This document shows, piece after piece, positions 47,451-58,496 of a DNA stretch of 64,000 nucleotides (position 1 is its first letter; each line of letters starts with the position of its first letter). This DNA is from Coleofasciculaceae cyanobacterium (lineage in GTDB: Bacteria; Cyanobacteriota; Cyanobacteriia; Cyanobacteriales; Xenococcaceae). The stretch covers positions 186,001-250,000 of the forward strand of contig DATNPK010000011.1 of the NCBI GenBank assembly GCA_036703275.1. Direction: 5' to 3'. Below the pieces are notes generated by a model. It was given only the letters and a program-made list of their open reading frames with translations. It was not told the origin of the DNA and did no database searches. Made by a program: the position numbers and the translations under genes.

Positions 47451-48089
47451 CTAGACAAGATGCAAAAAATTCTTAGTTTCTTGCCAAATTCTCTCCTGAA
47501 CATCATTTAAACCATGGTCGCTATTAAGTTCAATTAACTTGACCTGGGAATGTTGTTTGGCATAGTCTCGGCTAACTTGAATGGGTACTACATCATCATG
47601 AATACCGTGAATAATTAAGGTGGGGAGCGATCGCTTTAATCCCGACAGGGGATAATTTTCTGCATCGAGCCAAAATTGATAATGTAGCGGTATTTGTTTA
47701 CCCTCGCCATAGTGATATACAGATAAATAACCAGACTCGCGCCATTGTTCAATTTGCTTAGGTTGCAACCTCGAATACCAACTGTGAGGAAACCCAAAAG
47801 CAGGTGCCAGCAAAATTAGGTTTTGTACCTGGCTATATTTTTGCGCCACCCAAGCCGAAGTCAAACCACCAAAGCTTGAACCAATCAAGGTAACGGGTAC
47901 AGATGAATGGGGCAATGCTGCCACGACTTGTTCGATCTGTCGCGTTAGGGTAAGACGAGAAAAGTCTCCCTGATTGAGATCTAACACATTTAGATCGAAG
48001 CCGATCTCAGTAAAGCGATCGCGCAAATATTGAGCTTTACTAGATCGGGGACTAGAGGCAAAACCATGAAGATAAATATAGGCTGTCAT
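47451..48089 (-). CDS. YqiA/YcfP-like alpha/beta hydrolase
   Basis: 212 residues. Starts YIYLHGFASSPRSSKAQYL, with nucleophile elbow LIGSSFGGLTS, acid region HGIHDDVVPI and His in LNSDHGLND. These YqiA/YcfP-type esterases are small, cytoplasmic and of undefined substrate. Convergent with the exoprotein gene, one base between the stops. Confidence 0.85.
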   Translation of the reverse strand: MTAYIYLHGFASSPRSSKAQYLRDRFTEIGFDLNVLDLNQGDFSRLTLTRQIEQVVAALPHSSVPVTLIGSSFGGLTSAWVAQKYSQVQNLILLAPAFGFPHSWYSRLQPKQIEQWRESGYLSVYHYGEGKQIPLHYQFWLDAENYPLSGLKRSLPTLIIHGIHDDVVPIQVSRDYAKQHSQVKLIELNSDHGLNDVQERIWQETKNFLHLV

Positions 48090-48129
48090 AATTTCAACTA
48101 CCGCTTTAAATTCATGTGTTTAGCTTAAA

Positions 48130-48741
48130 CTACTTTATTTCAGCCAAAAAGCTTTGTTTAAGGACTCTAGGATTACCATTCAAAGCCTGAGCAATATATT
48201 TGGTTAATAGTTTAGCTTCAATCCTGGGTAAATTAAAACTATTTTGTTGCTCTTGATAAACATCATCCAGCAAAACATAAATCTTCAGCCTGCTGTTAAT
48301 CCAAAACCAAACTTCTTGAACTCCTAATTTTTGATATTTTTTTAAATCATCAGTACCACCACTGCTAAAAACTATTGCGATCGCTAGATCGGGAATTTTT
48401 TGCAGATTATTAAAGCAAAAGCTGGTATCTGGTTCTTTGCCTACTTGTTTACTGCGATCTTTATAAGTGGTTGAGCCTGTAGGATAGTAATCTAAATCAA
48501 AGGCATCGCAATAGGTAATTACTAATAAAAAAATAAAGTCTTTAATCACTTCATGATTTTGACTAGGAGACATTAAAGTAATTACTCCATCGAGAAAAGA
48601 TGTACGATAGCCCAAATATTCTGCTGTATCAAACTTTTCGTAATCCTCCCAAGCCATACCCGAAAAGCTTAAAGTCCGATCTTGCTTTAAAAGATGAGCT
48701 TTATTGATTGGTAATCGGTCATCAATTAACATAGCTATCAA
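48130..48741 (-). CDS. Uma2 family (DUF820) endonuclease-like protein
   Basis: 203 residues. The motif core is GYRTSFLDGVITLMSPSQNHE, EPDTSFCF (the PD part of the PD-(D/E)xK active site) and PDLAIAIVFSSGGTDDLKKYQKLGVQEVWFW. Uma2 genes are abundant in cyanobacterial genomes, of unknown function, possibly mobile-element-linked. Cotranscription with the adjacent hydrolase is possible (40-bp gap). Confidence 0.87.
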   Translation of the reverse strand: MIAMLIDDRLPINKAHLLKQDRTLSFSGMAWEDYEKFDTAEYLGYRTSFLDGVITLMSPSQNHEVIKDFIFLLVITYCDAFDLDYYPTGSTTYKDRSKQVGKEPDTSFCFNNLQKIPDLAIAIVFSSGGTDDLKKYQKLGVQEVWFWINSRLKIYVLLDDVYQEQQNSFNLPRIEAKLLTKYIAQALNGNPRVLKQSFLAEIK

Positions 48742-48763
48742 TAGTTTTTTTTCCTAGAGAACT

Positions 48764-50293
48764 CTATTTTAAAATTTTCAAATGCTTTTGTAGCGGGGCA
48801 ATAGTGTTAGCTGCGATCGCGCCACTGGCAGCCACCGCAGGAATTCCAATACCAGGAAAGGTCGAATCACCACAGCATAACAAGCCCGACACAGGAGTAG
48901 TCGAGCCAGGGAATAATGCTTGACCCGCCCGATGTGCAGGACCATAAGTACCATGATGACGACGGAGATAACGCTTGTGGGTTAAGGGCGTGCCAATTAA
49001 AGTTAGTTCAGTGCGAGCGCGAATATCAGGAATCACTCGTTCTAATCCCTGCCACATGACTTCTGCTCGTTGCTGTTTCTGTTGCTGATAAGCCTCGCTA
49101 CGGCGATCCATTCCTGCCCAAAGCTCATAAGGTTCATTGCCAGGAGTATAAACATGAATCGCGTGTTTTCCAGAAGGAGCAAGGCTGGGGTCTAATACTG
49201 AAGGAATAGAGATTACAACTACATTTTGAGGTGCGGTTATGCCCTTGTCCCAATCATTAACTACGATGTAATGACATTCTAAATCTTCTAGTCCAGTAGC
49301 ATCTATTCCCAAATGTAAGTGCATAAAGCTGGCACATTCTGGGGTATTGGCTCTTTCTGTTACAAAGCTTTTTGGTAAGACTGTTTCAGGAATTAAAGAC
49401 AAAGTATCCCATACCGAAGCGTTAGAAACTACTGCCTTATTTGCTCTAATTTCTAGACCATCGCGTAAACGTACCCCAACAGCGCGCTTATTTTTCACTA
49501 ATATCTGCTCAACATGAGCATTATAAATAATCTCGCCACCCTCTTTTGTCAGTCCCCGCACCAAAGCATTAACAATTGCTCCGCTACCCCCGATTGGATA
49601 ATCTAGCTGAACACCAGGTTTGTACCATTCGGCGAACATAAAAGCCATTTCTGCTCCGACAGTGCCACTAGCAGGCAAACCTGACAGCAGAAAACAGAGT
49701 AAATCTAGCCAGTTACGAATAAATGGGTCGGTGACCACCCCGTCCATAATCTTGCTAAATGGGCTAGTCATCCGTAGAATATTTGGCAAATGCCAGAGAG
49801 TACTTGGTAAATATTGACCCAGACTAAACGCTGCGCCCAAATCGAAGCGCATCGCCAAAGGAGGCAATGCATTAACCGCATCAGCTAACGGCTTCATTTC
49901 TGTCTGAAGTTTACGCCATTGATTTACCGCATCTTCACCCCGAAATTTCCTTAACACCTCACAAAAATGATCTGCCCCTACGTAGGCATTAAAATCTCCT
50001 TCGGGCATCCGACAACCCCAGGCATCGTAGTTTGCCCATGCTAAGTCTTCCTCGATGACATCTAGCACCTGGCGCAAAGGATTATTAGTAGGGCTAGAAG
50101 ACAAACCTGAATATAGAGATGGCCCCGAATCAAATTTATAGCCATTTCGTTCAAAACTATGGGCAGCACCTCCAGGAATCGAATGACTTTCGCACACCAC
50201 TACCCGATAGCCATATTTTGCCAGTAGCGCAGCGCAACACAACCCTCCCACACCGCTACCAATTACTACCACATCTACTTTTTCTAGACTCAT
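48764..50293 (-). CDS. CrtISO-like carotenoid isomerase/desaturase family oxidoreductase
   Basis: 509 residues from the ATG at 50293 (MSLEKVDVVVIGSG); a start at 50326 adds 11 residues. Dinucleotide fold VVVIGSGVGGLCCAALLAKYGYRVVVCESHSIPGGAAHSFER is followed by the C-terminal LLCCGDSTFPGIGIPAVAASGAIAAN, typical of CrtISO/CrtI-type FAD enzymes. In CrtISO the reaction is cis-trans isomerisation of poly-cis lycopene in thylakoid-associated carotenoid synthesis. Substrate not proven. Its upstream region is repeat copy F. Confidence 0.82.
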   Translation of the reverse strand: MSLEKVDVVVIGSGVGGLCCAALLAKYGYRVVVCESHSIPGGAAHSFERNGYKFDSGPSLYSGLSSSPTNNPLRQVLDVIEEDLAWANYDAWGCRMPEGDFNAYVGADHFCEVLRKFRGEDAVNQWRKLQTEMKPLADAVNALPPLAMRFDLGAAFSLGQYLPSTLWHLPNILRMTSPFSKIMDGVVTDPFIRNWLDLLCFLLSGLPASGTVGAEMAFMFAEWYKPGVQLDYPIGGSGAIVNALVRGLTKEGGEIIYNAHVEQILVKNKRAVGVRLRDGLEIRANKAVVSNASVWDTLSLIPETVLPKSFVTERANTPECASFMHLHLGIDATGLEDLECHYIVVNDWDKGITAPQNVVVISIPSVLDPSLAPSGKHAIHVYTPGNEPYELWAGMDRRSEAYQQQKQQRAEVMWQGLERVIPDIRARTELTLIGTPLTHKRYLRRHHGTYGPAHRAGQALFPGSTTPVSGLLCCGDSTFPGIGIPAVAASGAIAANTIAPLQKHLKILK

Positions 50294-50394
50294 ATTTAAT
50301 CTTGATTTCTTATTCCTGCCGCTCAATGTTAAATGTCAAGGCGTTGTTGAATTAAAACATGAAACCGATAATAATACTGTTCGTCTATTACGGA

Positions 50395-50634
50395 TACACT
50401 CAATGCGATAAGTGCGACACGAAGTTAGTCCGTGCATGATAAGCTTCGAGACCGAAGGGCGGAGTGCGGTTTATCCGTGAATCCTTTAGGGCAAATGCTA
50501 AAGCATACCGCTCCGCGACGCGAAGCTAGTCCTTTAGGGCATATCCTTTAGGGCAAGCCGCTTCGCGACGCGTAGGACGGACGCGAAGCTAATCATGCAC
50601 GGGCATATAGCTAAAAGCTAATAGCTAATAGCTT
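50395..50634. repeat. Modular intergenic repeat cluster (copy F)
   Basis: Contains the 37-bp core at 50448-50484, identical to 3268-3304, and the 29-bp module at 50514-50542 shared with 7500-7528. Further TCCTTTAGGGC, CGCTTCGCGACGCG and CATGCACGGGC modules follow. Located between the CrtISO-like gene and rsmG (both minus), so rsmG and the CrtISO-like gene are probably not one operon. Confidence 0.85.
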
Positions 50635-50718
50635 TTTCAAAAGATATATAAAATTGAATTTGTTATATTTCATACCCCGATTCAGCAACGCTAATGTTAA
50701 ATGTTAAATGTTAAATGA

Positions 50719-51462
50719 TTAAAGCGGTTGCTTATCTGGAACCCCCACGGCGCGAGGAAATTGTTTAGGGGTAGCCAAATGTTTACGTACATAAATGCAG
50801 TGCCGTATCCCTTTAGTCAGAGGAGTTGACCAAGGATGTATCAATTCAATCTTGCCCCCTAACTGAGCTATTGCCGATTCTAAACTAGCGGTTTCTCGAT
50901 CGTTCCAATGTCCTCGATAGAGAACGGCTAATCCACCTTTTTTAACAAAGGGCAAGCTGTATTCAGCACAGACAGAAGCCTTGCTTACTGCTCTGACTAA
51001 AGCTAAATCATAGCTAGAGCGATCGCCTGGCACTCTGCCTAAAGCTTCTGCCCGAGCGACTATGCCCTTAGCGTTATTAAGCTGTAATTTAGCAATCAAG
51101 TCATTGACAAAGGTAATTTTCTTACGAGTAGAATCGAGCAAAGTTATCTGCCAGCGGGGAAAAGCGATCGCCAAAGGAATTCCTGGAAAACCCGCCCCTG
51201 TACCAACATCGATGATCTGTAATTTCTGATTGAGAATTTCTGCTGGTAAACCAACTATTCCTGACAACGAATCCCACAAATGCTTTTCCCAAAAGTCTTC
51301 GGGCGAGGTAATGCGGGTCAAGTTTTGTTGACGATTTCCGACCAAGACTTCTTGATAAACCTGTTGAAACAATTGCTCTTGAGCATCACTGGGTTGCCAG
51401 TCAAGAGTTCGTGACCAAACGTCAATCATTTGGGGCAGCGTATTAGTTTCAATCTGACTCAT
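50719..51462 (-). CDS. rsmG: 16S rRNA (guanine-527 N7) methyltransferase RsmG
   Basis: 247 residues. SAM motif IIDVGTGAGFPGIPLAIAFP, followed by LLDSTRKKITFVNDL and ARAEALGRVPGDRSSYDLALVRAVSKA, typical of RsmG/GidB. It methylates 16S rRNA G527 on the small ribosomal subunit. It lies 12 bp downstream of the ABC ATPase, same strand. Intact. Confidence 0.95.
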   Translation of the reverse strand: MSQIETNTLPQMIDVWSRTLDWQPSDAQEQLFQQVYQEVLVGNRQQNLTRITSPEDFWEKHLWDSLSGIVGLPAEILNQKLQIIDVGTGAGFPGIPLAIAFPRWQITLLDSTRKKITFVNDLIAKLQLNNAKGIVARAEALGRVPGDRSSYDLALVRAVSKASVCAEYSLPFVKKGGLAVLYRGHWNDRETASLESAIAQLGGKIELIHPWSTPLTKGIRHCIYVRKHLATPKQFPRAVGVPDKQPL

Positions 51463-51474
51463 AAGCTTATAGAA

Positions 51475-52122
51475 TTATCGGTTCAAAGCGGTTGGCTCAA
51501 TCGATTGTAAAACTCCTTGATCGATTGTCCAACAGCGATCGGCTATTTCAATTAATTCCCCAGGATCGTGAGTTACTATTAGTAGCGTCCAATGTTGCTT
51601 CAATTTTGCTAGCAGTTTAGCTAACTGAATTCGCATTGACCAATCTAGTCCTGCTGTTGGCTCATCTAACATCAACACGTTAGGCTGACGAATTAGCTGC
51701 ACCGCTAGGGCTAAACGGCGCTGTTGTCCTCCACTAAGATCATGAGGAGATATTTTTAAGGATATATGCTCTAATCCTACCTCGCTTAAAGCATCTCTGA
51801 CTCTTTTTATATCTAATTCAGGATGACCCAAACGCAATTCTTCTAGTATCGTACCGCCACAAAAATGCCGTTCGGGAAACTGAAACACCAATCCCGCAAG
51901 CTGCTGCAATTCAATGTCTGTCAGTTCTTTGGTGCGCCAATAAATTTTTCCTTTGGTTGGTTCAGCTAATCCTGCCAAAATTTCTAAAATTGTGGTTTTT
52001 CCTGAACCACTAACACCCACAATCAATCCGAGCTTTTGTGCTGGTAGCTCTAGGTTAATATTATTGAGAATCGGTTGCACAGTAGCAGCAGGATGATAAG
52101 TTAAATTTTGCAGACGCAGCAT
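51475..52122 (-). CDS. ABC transporter ATP-binding protein
   Basis: 215 residues. Walker A GVSGSGKTT, Q-loop LVFQFPERHF, signature LSGGQQRRLALA, Walker B VLMLDEP and H-loop VTHDP. It is a soluble ATPase of the ECF/cobalt-like and chloroplast ABCI11-like type. No permease gene is adjacent. 12 bp upstream of rsmG, so likely cotranscribed with it. Substrate unknown. Confidence 0.9.
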   Translation of the reverse strand: MLRLQNLTYHPAATVQPILNNINLELPAQKLGLIVGVSGSGKTTILEILAGLAEPTKGKIYWRTKELTDIELQQLAGLVFQFPERHFCGGTILEELRLGHPELDIKRVRDALSEVGLEHISLKISPHDLSGGQQRRLALAVQLIRQPNVLMLDEPTAGLDWSMRIQLAKLLAKLKQHWTLLIVTHDPGELIEIADRCWTIDQGVLQSIEPTALNR

Positions 52123-52293
52123 TGGTGGATAATTCTAAAGTTTTATTATTTGATTATACGAGTTCAAATTAAGTAAATATAATTTTATGATTGGCTATAT
52201 TTGAACATGATATTTGTAATACTTTTAGGAACTAGGTTTTTACTATTAACGTCCATATTTATCCAGATTATTAAAATTTTCTAATTAAGCATA

Positions 52294-53229
52294 ATGAATC
52301 ACCAAACTAAATTTATTAGCTTCAAAAAGCAGTTAAAACAAATGGTATTGAGTATTCCGTTGGCTATTACGATGATTGTCGGCTTGAGTAATAGTTATGC
52401 CTGGGCAGAAGATCCTTTTCGCCGAGATAATGCTCGCGATATTGGCAAATATACAGAAAAAGCTTTTAAAACTATTTTCTTGGAAGGAGATTATCAAACC
52501 GTTAGTAAAGAACTAGAATTAGCTGAATCTAAAGAACCTGAAGAACCTCTAGTTCATGCGATGCTTGCTTCTTTAGCCTATACCAAAGAAGACTGGGAAA
52601 GCATCAAAAAATATGCTACACAAACTTTACAATCGGCTCAGTTATTAAGCAAAACCGATCCAGTTAGAGGCAATCTTTATTTAGCTGTAGGACATTTTTT
52701 AGACGGAGCTTATATTTATGAAAAAAAAGGGGCATTAGATGCAATTAATAAGCTACAGCTAGTATTCAAATATTTAGATCGTGCCGAAGCTAGCGATCCT
52801 AACGATCCTGAATTAAATCTGATTAAAGGCTACATGGATCTATTATTGGCAGTGAATCTACCTTTTTCCAAACCCGAGCAGGCGATCGCTCGTTTTGAAG
52901 ATTATGCTGCACCAAATTACTTGGTTGAACGCGGTTTAGCCGTTGCTTATCGCGATTTAAAACAATATAATAAAGCCTTAAAATATGCCGATCAAACTCT
53001 CAAAATTGCTCCTAAAAATCCCGAACATTATTACCTTAAAGGACAGATCTTAAGAAAAATTGGTCAAGCCGAAAATAACCCCGAGATTTTGGCAGAAGCA
53101 GTCGAAAATTTTGAACTAGCTCTGGAAAAATCAGCACAGCTTCCCAATTTTGTCCTCGAAACTTTAGAACGAGAAAACCGTTTAACTAAAGAAACAATTA
53201 CCGAAATTACCTCGGCTAAGCAAAATTAG
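52294..53229 (+). CDS. TPR-repeat exported protein (Sll0314/Alr1548 type)
   Basis: 311 residues. N-terminal signal (LSIPLAITMIVGLSNSYAWAE), then EDPFRRDNARDIG and several TPR motifs (VERGLAVAYRDLKQYNKALKYADQ and similar). It matches a conserved cyanobacterial TPR family, periplasmic or luminal, of unknown function. Intact and monocistronic. Confidence 0.75.
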   Translation: MNHQTKFISFKKQLKQMVLSIPLAITMIVGLSNSYAWAEDPFRRDNARDIGKYTEKAFKTIFLEGDYQTVSKELELAESKEPEEPLVHAMLASLAYTKEDWESIKKYATQTLQSAQLLSKTDPVRGNLYLAVGHFLDGAYIYEKKGALDAINKLQLVFKYLDRAEASDPNDPELNLIKGYMDLLLAVNLPFSKPEQAIARFEDYAAPNYLVERGLAVAYRDLKQYNKALKYADQTLKIAPKNPEHYYLKGQILRKIGQAENNPEILAEAVENFELALEKSAQLPNFVLETLERENRLTKETITEITSAKQN

Positions 53230-53407
53230 AGTAGTTTTGGGTCTAATTGGCAAATTTACAGCAACCGATAGCGGGTTAATTCCCAAATACGATCGCATTT
53301 GGATCGTGTTTAATCCTCACGCTCAATAGTTAAAAGTTGTGAGCTAATGGCGATCTCTGATGGGAATTAAATTAACCTGAGTGATAATCAAATAAACTTT
53401 TCTTTCC

Positions 53408-54502
53408 TTGTGTATGAATCCGATAACGTTTTTAACTCTGATAGCAGGATTAGTATTGCTAGTGATCGGGGCAGAGTTTTTGGTAAAGGGCTCGTCTAGA
53501 CTTGCCGCAATACTCCGAATCTCCCCTTTGATTATTGGATTAACTGTAGTAGCTTATGGCACTAGTGCGCCAGAAATGTCCGTCAGCGTTATGTCCAGCT
53601 TGTCTGAACAGGGTGCTGATATTGCGATCGGTAACGTAGTGGGAAGTAATATTTGTAATGTTTTACTGATACTGGGTTTATCTGCCTTAATCGCTCCTCT
53701 AGCTGTTACCAAGCAAATGATTCGCTCTGAAGTACCAATGATGATTGGGGTTTCACTGCTGTTGTTAATGTTTTCCTTTGATGGTCAACTCAGCAGAGTA
53801 GACAGTATTATCCTATTTATTGGTGGGGTACTATATACTCTCTCTTTGATTTATCAAAGCAGTAAACAAAATGCAGAACAAGAGGAGTTTGCAGAGTACA
53901 GTTTCTTTAATCCAGTTACGCCGATAGTGTGGATTAAGAATACGGCATATATTATTGGGGGTTTAGTTTTACTAGTCTTGGGTTCTCGCTGGCTAGTAAA
54001 TTCGGCGATAACAATTGCCGAATATTTCCAGGTTAGTAAATTAATAGTTGGTTTAACTATCGTCGCTTTAGGTACATCTCTACCAGAATTGTTTACTTCG
54101 GTAATCGCTAGTCTTCGAGGAGAGACAGACATTGCAGTAGGAAATGTCTTGGGCAGTAATATTTTTAATATCTTGGCAGTGTTAGGTGTATCGGGAATAG
54201 TTGCACCCAACGGCATTAATGTCAGTCCAACCGTGATTAGTTTTGATACGCCAGTAGCAATCGCCGTGGCATTTGCTTGTTTACCTATTTTCTACTCGAG
54301 AAAAAGAATCGACCGCTGGGAAGGCTTACTATTTTTGTTTTATTATTTGGCATACACCACCTATCTAATCTTGAACGCTACCGATCATCAGTTTCTGGCT
54401 TCATATGTCAATATCATGCTTGCGGTTGTTATCCCCATAACGGTAATTGCTTTAATCACCGTAGCGATTCTAGAAAAACGGGCAGAAAGAAAAGCAGGAT
54501 GA
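53408..54502 (+). CDS. Calcium/sodium antiporter, CaCA (YrbG-like) family
   Basis: 364 residues. Two alpha repeats are visible, VVAYGTSAPEMSVSVMSSL and IVALGTSLPELFTSVIASL, each followed by GNVVGSN or GNVLGSN. Ten transmembrane helices are predicted. Exchanges cations (Ca2+ for Na+ or H+) at the plasma membrane. Start GTG is possible but ATG 53414 is close. Convergent with the following hypothetical gene. Confidence 0.92.
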   Translation: MCMNPITFLTLIAGLVLLVIGAEFLVKGSSRLAAILRISPLIIGLTVVAYGTSAPEMSVSVMSSLSEQGADIAIGNVVGSNICNVLLILGLSALIAPLAVTKQMIRSEVPMMIGVSLLLLMFSFDGQLSRVDSIILFIGGVLYTLSLIYQSSKQNAEQEEFAEYSFFNPVTPIVWIKNTAYIIGGLVLLVLGSRWLVNSAITIAEYFQVSKLIVGLTIVALGTSLPELFTSVIASLRGETDIAVGNVLGSNIFNILAVLGVSGIVAPNGINVSPTVISFDTPVAIAVAFACLPIFYSRKRIDRWEGLLFLFYYLAYTTYLILNATDHQFLASYVNIMLAVVIPITVIALITVAILEKRAERKAG

Positions 54503-54525
54503 ATCCGTTCATTCGAGTTAATTGC

Positions 54526-54954
54526 TTATTGATTATCGTCTGCCGTGGTTGGTAGTTCTTCTAACTCGCTGGTAAAATCTCCAGCCAAAAAATATTCGAC
54601 TATTTCCAGTTCCTGCTCAATTTTTGACACAATAGAGTTGGTTGCATCTACTGCGGTAGTAATTGAGTCCATCATAGATGCCATTTCATCTTCATCCTCG
54701 ATTGAACTATTTACTCTAATTTCTAAAACAGATTGCCAGTCTGGTTCAATTTCACCCAAAATACGACAATACAGCCAAATTTTGCCAAATTTTGCCAAAG
54801 ATGACCTAATTACTGCTGTAAAAATTCTCTGCTGAAGCTGCGGATAGTCAAGTTTTGCTTGGGTTGGCCGATTGATATAAATATGGAGCGTACTATTTTG
54901 AATAATTATCTGAAAGCGCAGCTTATCATCTTCACAGGCAAAGAGCGATCGCAT
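54526..54954 (-). CDS. Conserved hypothetical protein
   Basis: 142 residues. A beta-rich N-terminal half (LRFQIIIQNSTLHIYINRP) with WLYCRILGEIEPDWQSVLEIR is followed by an acidic C-terminal tail of about 50 residues (LEIVEYFLAGDFTSELEEL). No known function recognised. It is convergent with the antiporter gene (24-bp gap). Confidence 0.6.
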   Translation of the reverse strand: MRSLFACEDDKLRFQIIIQNSTLHIYINRPTQAKLDYPQLQQRIFTAVIRSSLAKFGKIWLYCRILGEIEPDWQSVLEIRVNSSIEDEDEMASMMDSITTAVDATNSIVSKIEQELEIVEYFLAGDFTSELEELPTTADDNQ

Positions 54955-55057
54955 TTAAAATCTGTTCTTCAGTCATGTTTAATTAGGCAAATCTTAGGTT
55001 TAGTTTGCCCAAAACCAGCAATTAATTAACTGAGCGATAAAAGTCTAAAAGCGATCG

Positions 55058-55141
55058 CTCCTTGCAGAAAAAGGATCGCGCAACAGTCTAATTAAAGAAG
55101 CAGTCAAGCTTTTGATGGAGAAAAGAGAAGCCAGAGATTAG
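55058..55141 (+). pseudogene. C-terminal fragment of a ribbon-helix-helix antitoxin
   Basis: A 28-codon frame just after a GCGATCGC octamer (55051-55058) reads LLAEKGSRNSLIKEAVKLL, then MEKREARD and a stop. This matches the C-terminal helix region of CopG-like antitoxins. No start codon or N-terminal strand precedes it. The octamer may mark the deletion joint. Located between the hypothetical gene and ligA. Confidence 0.5.
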
Positions 55142-55158
55142 TTAAAATACGTTTCTAG

Positions 55159-57231
<2,073 letters not shown>

Positions 57232-57234
<3 letters not shown>

Positions 57235-57560
57235 CATTTTTTTAGAGATATCAGCCTTTGTGCCGAGGCGATCGACTATGGCATAAATATCATCACCGCT
57301 TGAGCGATTTCCGTAGCTAGCGTTGTCTAGGGCAATAAATAGTCGTGCGTTACTGTCAGTAATCCCCCTAGCAGTTAATCATTACTGATATGGCGATCGC
57401 TATTTTGGGACTTCAGCTAACGATCTCTATCAGTCCCCCGATTTTTACCCAAGATCGACAGAGTATTATTTTCTAGCTCAAAATCATTAATATTAGTCAG
57501 GGAAATCTCCTAGCGACTTAAGGTATTACCCCAAAGCGATCGCAACAATGAATGCTTATC
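57232..57560 (-). pseudogene. Tyrosine recombinase (XerC/D-like integrase) remnant
   Basis: Read on the minus strand from 57560: DKHSLLRSLWGNTLSR, TAG, EISLTNINDFELENNTLSI and LGKNRG, TAG, LAEVPK, frameshift into IAIAISVM, TAG, and, after a further shift, TDSNARLFIALDNASYG, then NRSSGDDIYAIVDRLG and a final ADISKKMS. This resembles the catalytic domain of cyanobacterial tyrosine integrases up to just before the HRIRHS box. The remaining C-terminus, with the active-site Tyr, is lost at the ligA stop codon. GCGATCGC octamers lie inside. Probably a trace of past mobile DNA. Confidence 0.7.
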
Positions 57561-57580
57561 AAGCTACAATAAAAGCTATA

Positions 57581-57606
57581 TGCCCTAAAGGATAAGCTAA
57601 AAGCTA
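57581..57606. repeat. Short fragment of the modular repeat family (copy G)
   Basis: TATATGCCCTAAAGGATAAG followed by CTAAAAGC matches the outer modules seen beside copies A, E and F. No core is present. It sits just beyond the integrase remnant. Confidence 0.5.
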
Positions 57607-57639
57607 AACACAGATGATTGATTGGTTTACCAACTAGAT

Positions 57640-57858
57640 CTAAGTTTTTGGTAAGTTATCAATCGCACTACGAGTGTTGTTTATTGTTTTAGCTAATGCG
57701 CAAAAATTGGTATTCTCGATAGTTTTTAAATGTTTTTCAATAAGTTTTTGATACTTTTGAGCTGAAACAACCTCAGCAAAACATGAATACCAAAGAGATA
57801 AATTCCGCCAATAAATGGAATAAGCAATGATGGACTGATGTGCATATGAACCTTGTAC
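57640..57858 (-). pseudogene. Start-less minus-strand frame of about 72 codons
   Basis: Reads SYAHQSIIAYSIYWRN, LSLWYSCFAEVVSAQK, LIEKHLKTIENTNF and SAIDNLPKT before TAG at 57640-57642. The sequence looks protein-like (amphipathic helices) but lacks any ATG, GTG or TTG near its 5' end. It is not recognised and may be a truncated gene or chance. Confidence 0.25.
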
Positions 57859-58067
57859 TTATACTGTTTTTTTCAACAACGGTCATTTTTCATTCAACTA
57901 AGAATGCAATTAATCTCTAAAAAATATGTCCCATCCGTTGTTTAATTTTGACAACATACATGGCTTAACGAATTGCATTTAATTAGGAATAAGCCCGTAC
58001 CAAAATTAAGCATTACAATTTAATACGCATAGGATATATAGTCATAAATTACTGTGGAACATCTTAT

Positions 58068-58093
58068 GAAAAATTGCTTTAGAGCAATTTTTC
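58068..58093. repeat. Perfect 11-bp inverted repeat with 4-nt loop
   Basis: GAAAAATTGCT-TTAG-AGCAATTTTTC. Being A/T-rich on both flanks it could work as a weak terminator in either direction, but no gene ends nearby. It stands alone in a non-coding stretch. Confidence 0.45.
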
Positions 58094-58496
58094 ACCCAGT
58101 CGCACCAAGTAATAAAGCGTACGTATTTAATAACTAACTTCCACAAAAATTAGAAGATGTACAGATATTTCAAGTGAGTTTTATCGCTAACAACTAAGCT
58201 GCATTAAAGCTAATTTACTAATTTTCTAACTGAATAGTCCAAAATTGAAATACCAAATTAGAAAATAACATTCGTGTCGTTTTACGACTGCATAAACTGC
58301 TAAACCAAACAAAGTCGATCGCTAACACTCAACTTAACGTACATTTGCCGTTATTAATTGTTTTCTTAGTGTTGCCATATATGATAAACAACATTTACTA
58401 GTTTAGCAAATGAAAAATATCTTTATATACCCAAACAAGTAAATTTTTGGCGGAGAAACAGGTTGGCTAAATCTTACTGAACAGTATTGTATTTTT

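Larger units (their letters stand above)
57235..58496. other. Long gap with remnants and a perfect hairpin
   Basis: 1.26 kb between ligA and the EcsC-like gene. It holds an integrase remnant (57232-57560), one short repeat fragment (57581-57606), a start-less minus frame (57640-57858) and a perfect 11-bp inverted repeat with TTAG loop at 58068-58093. The remaining sequence after 58100 is AT-rich with nothing recognised. Confidence 0.6.
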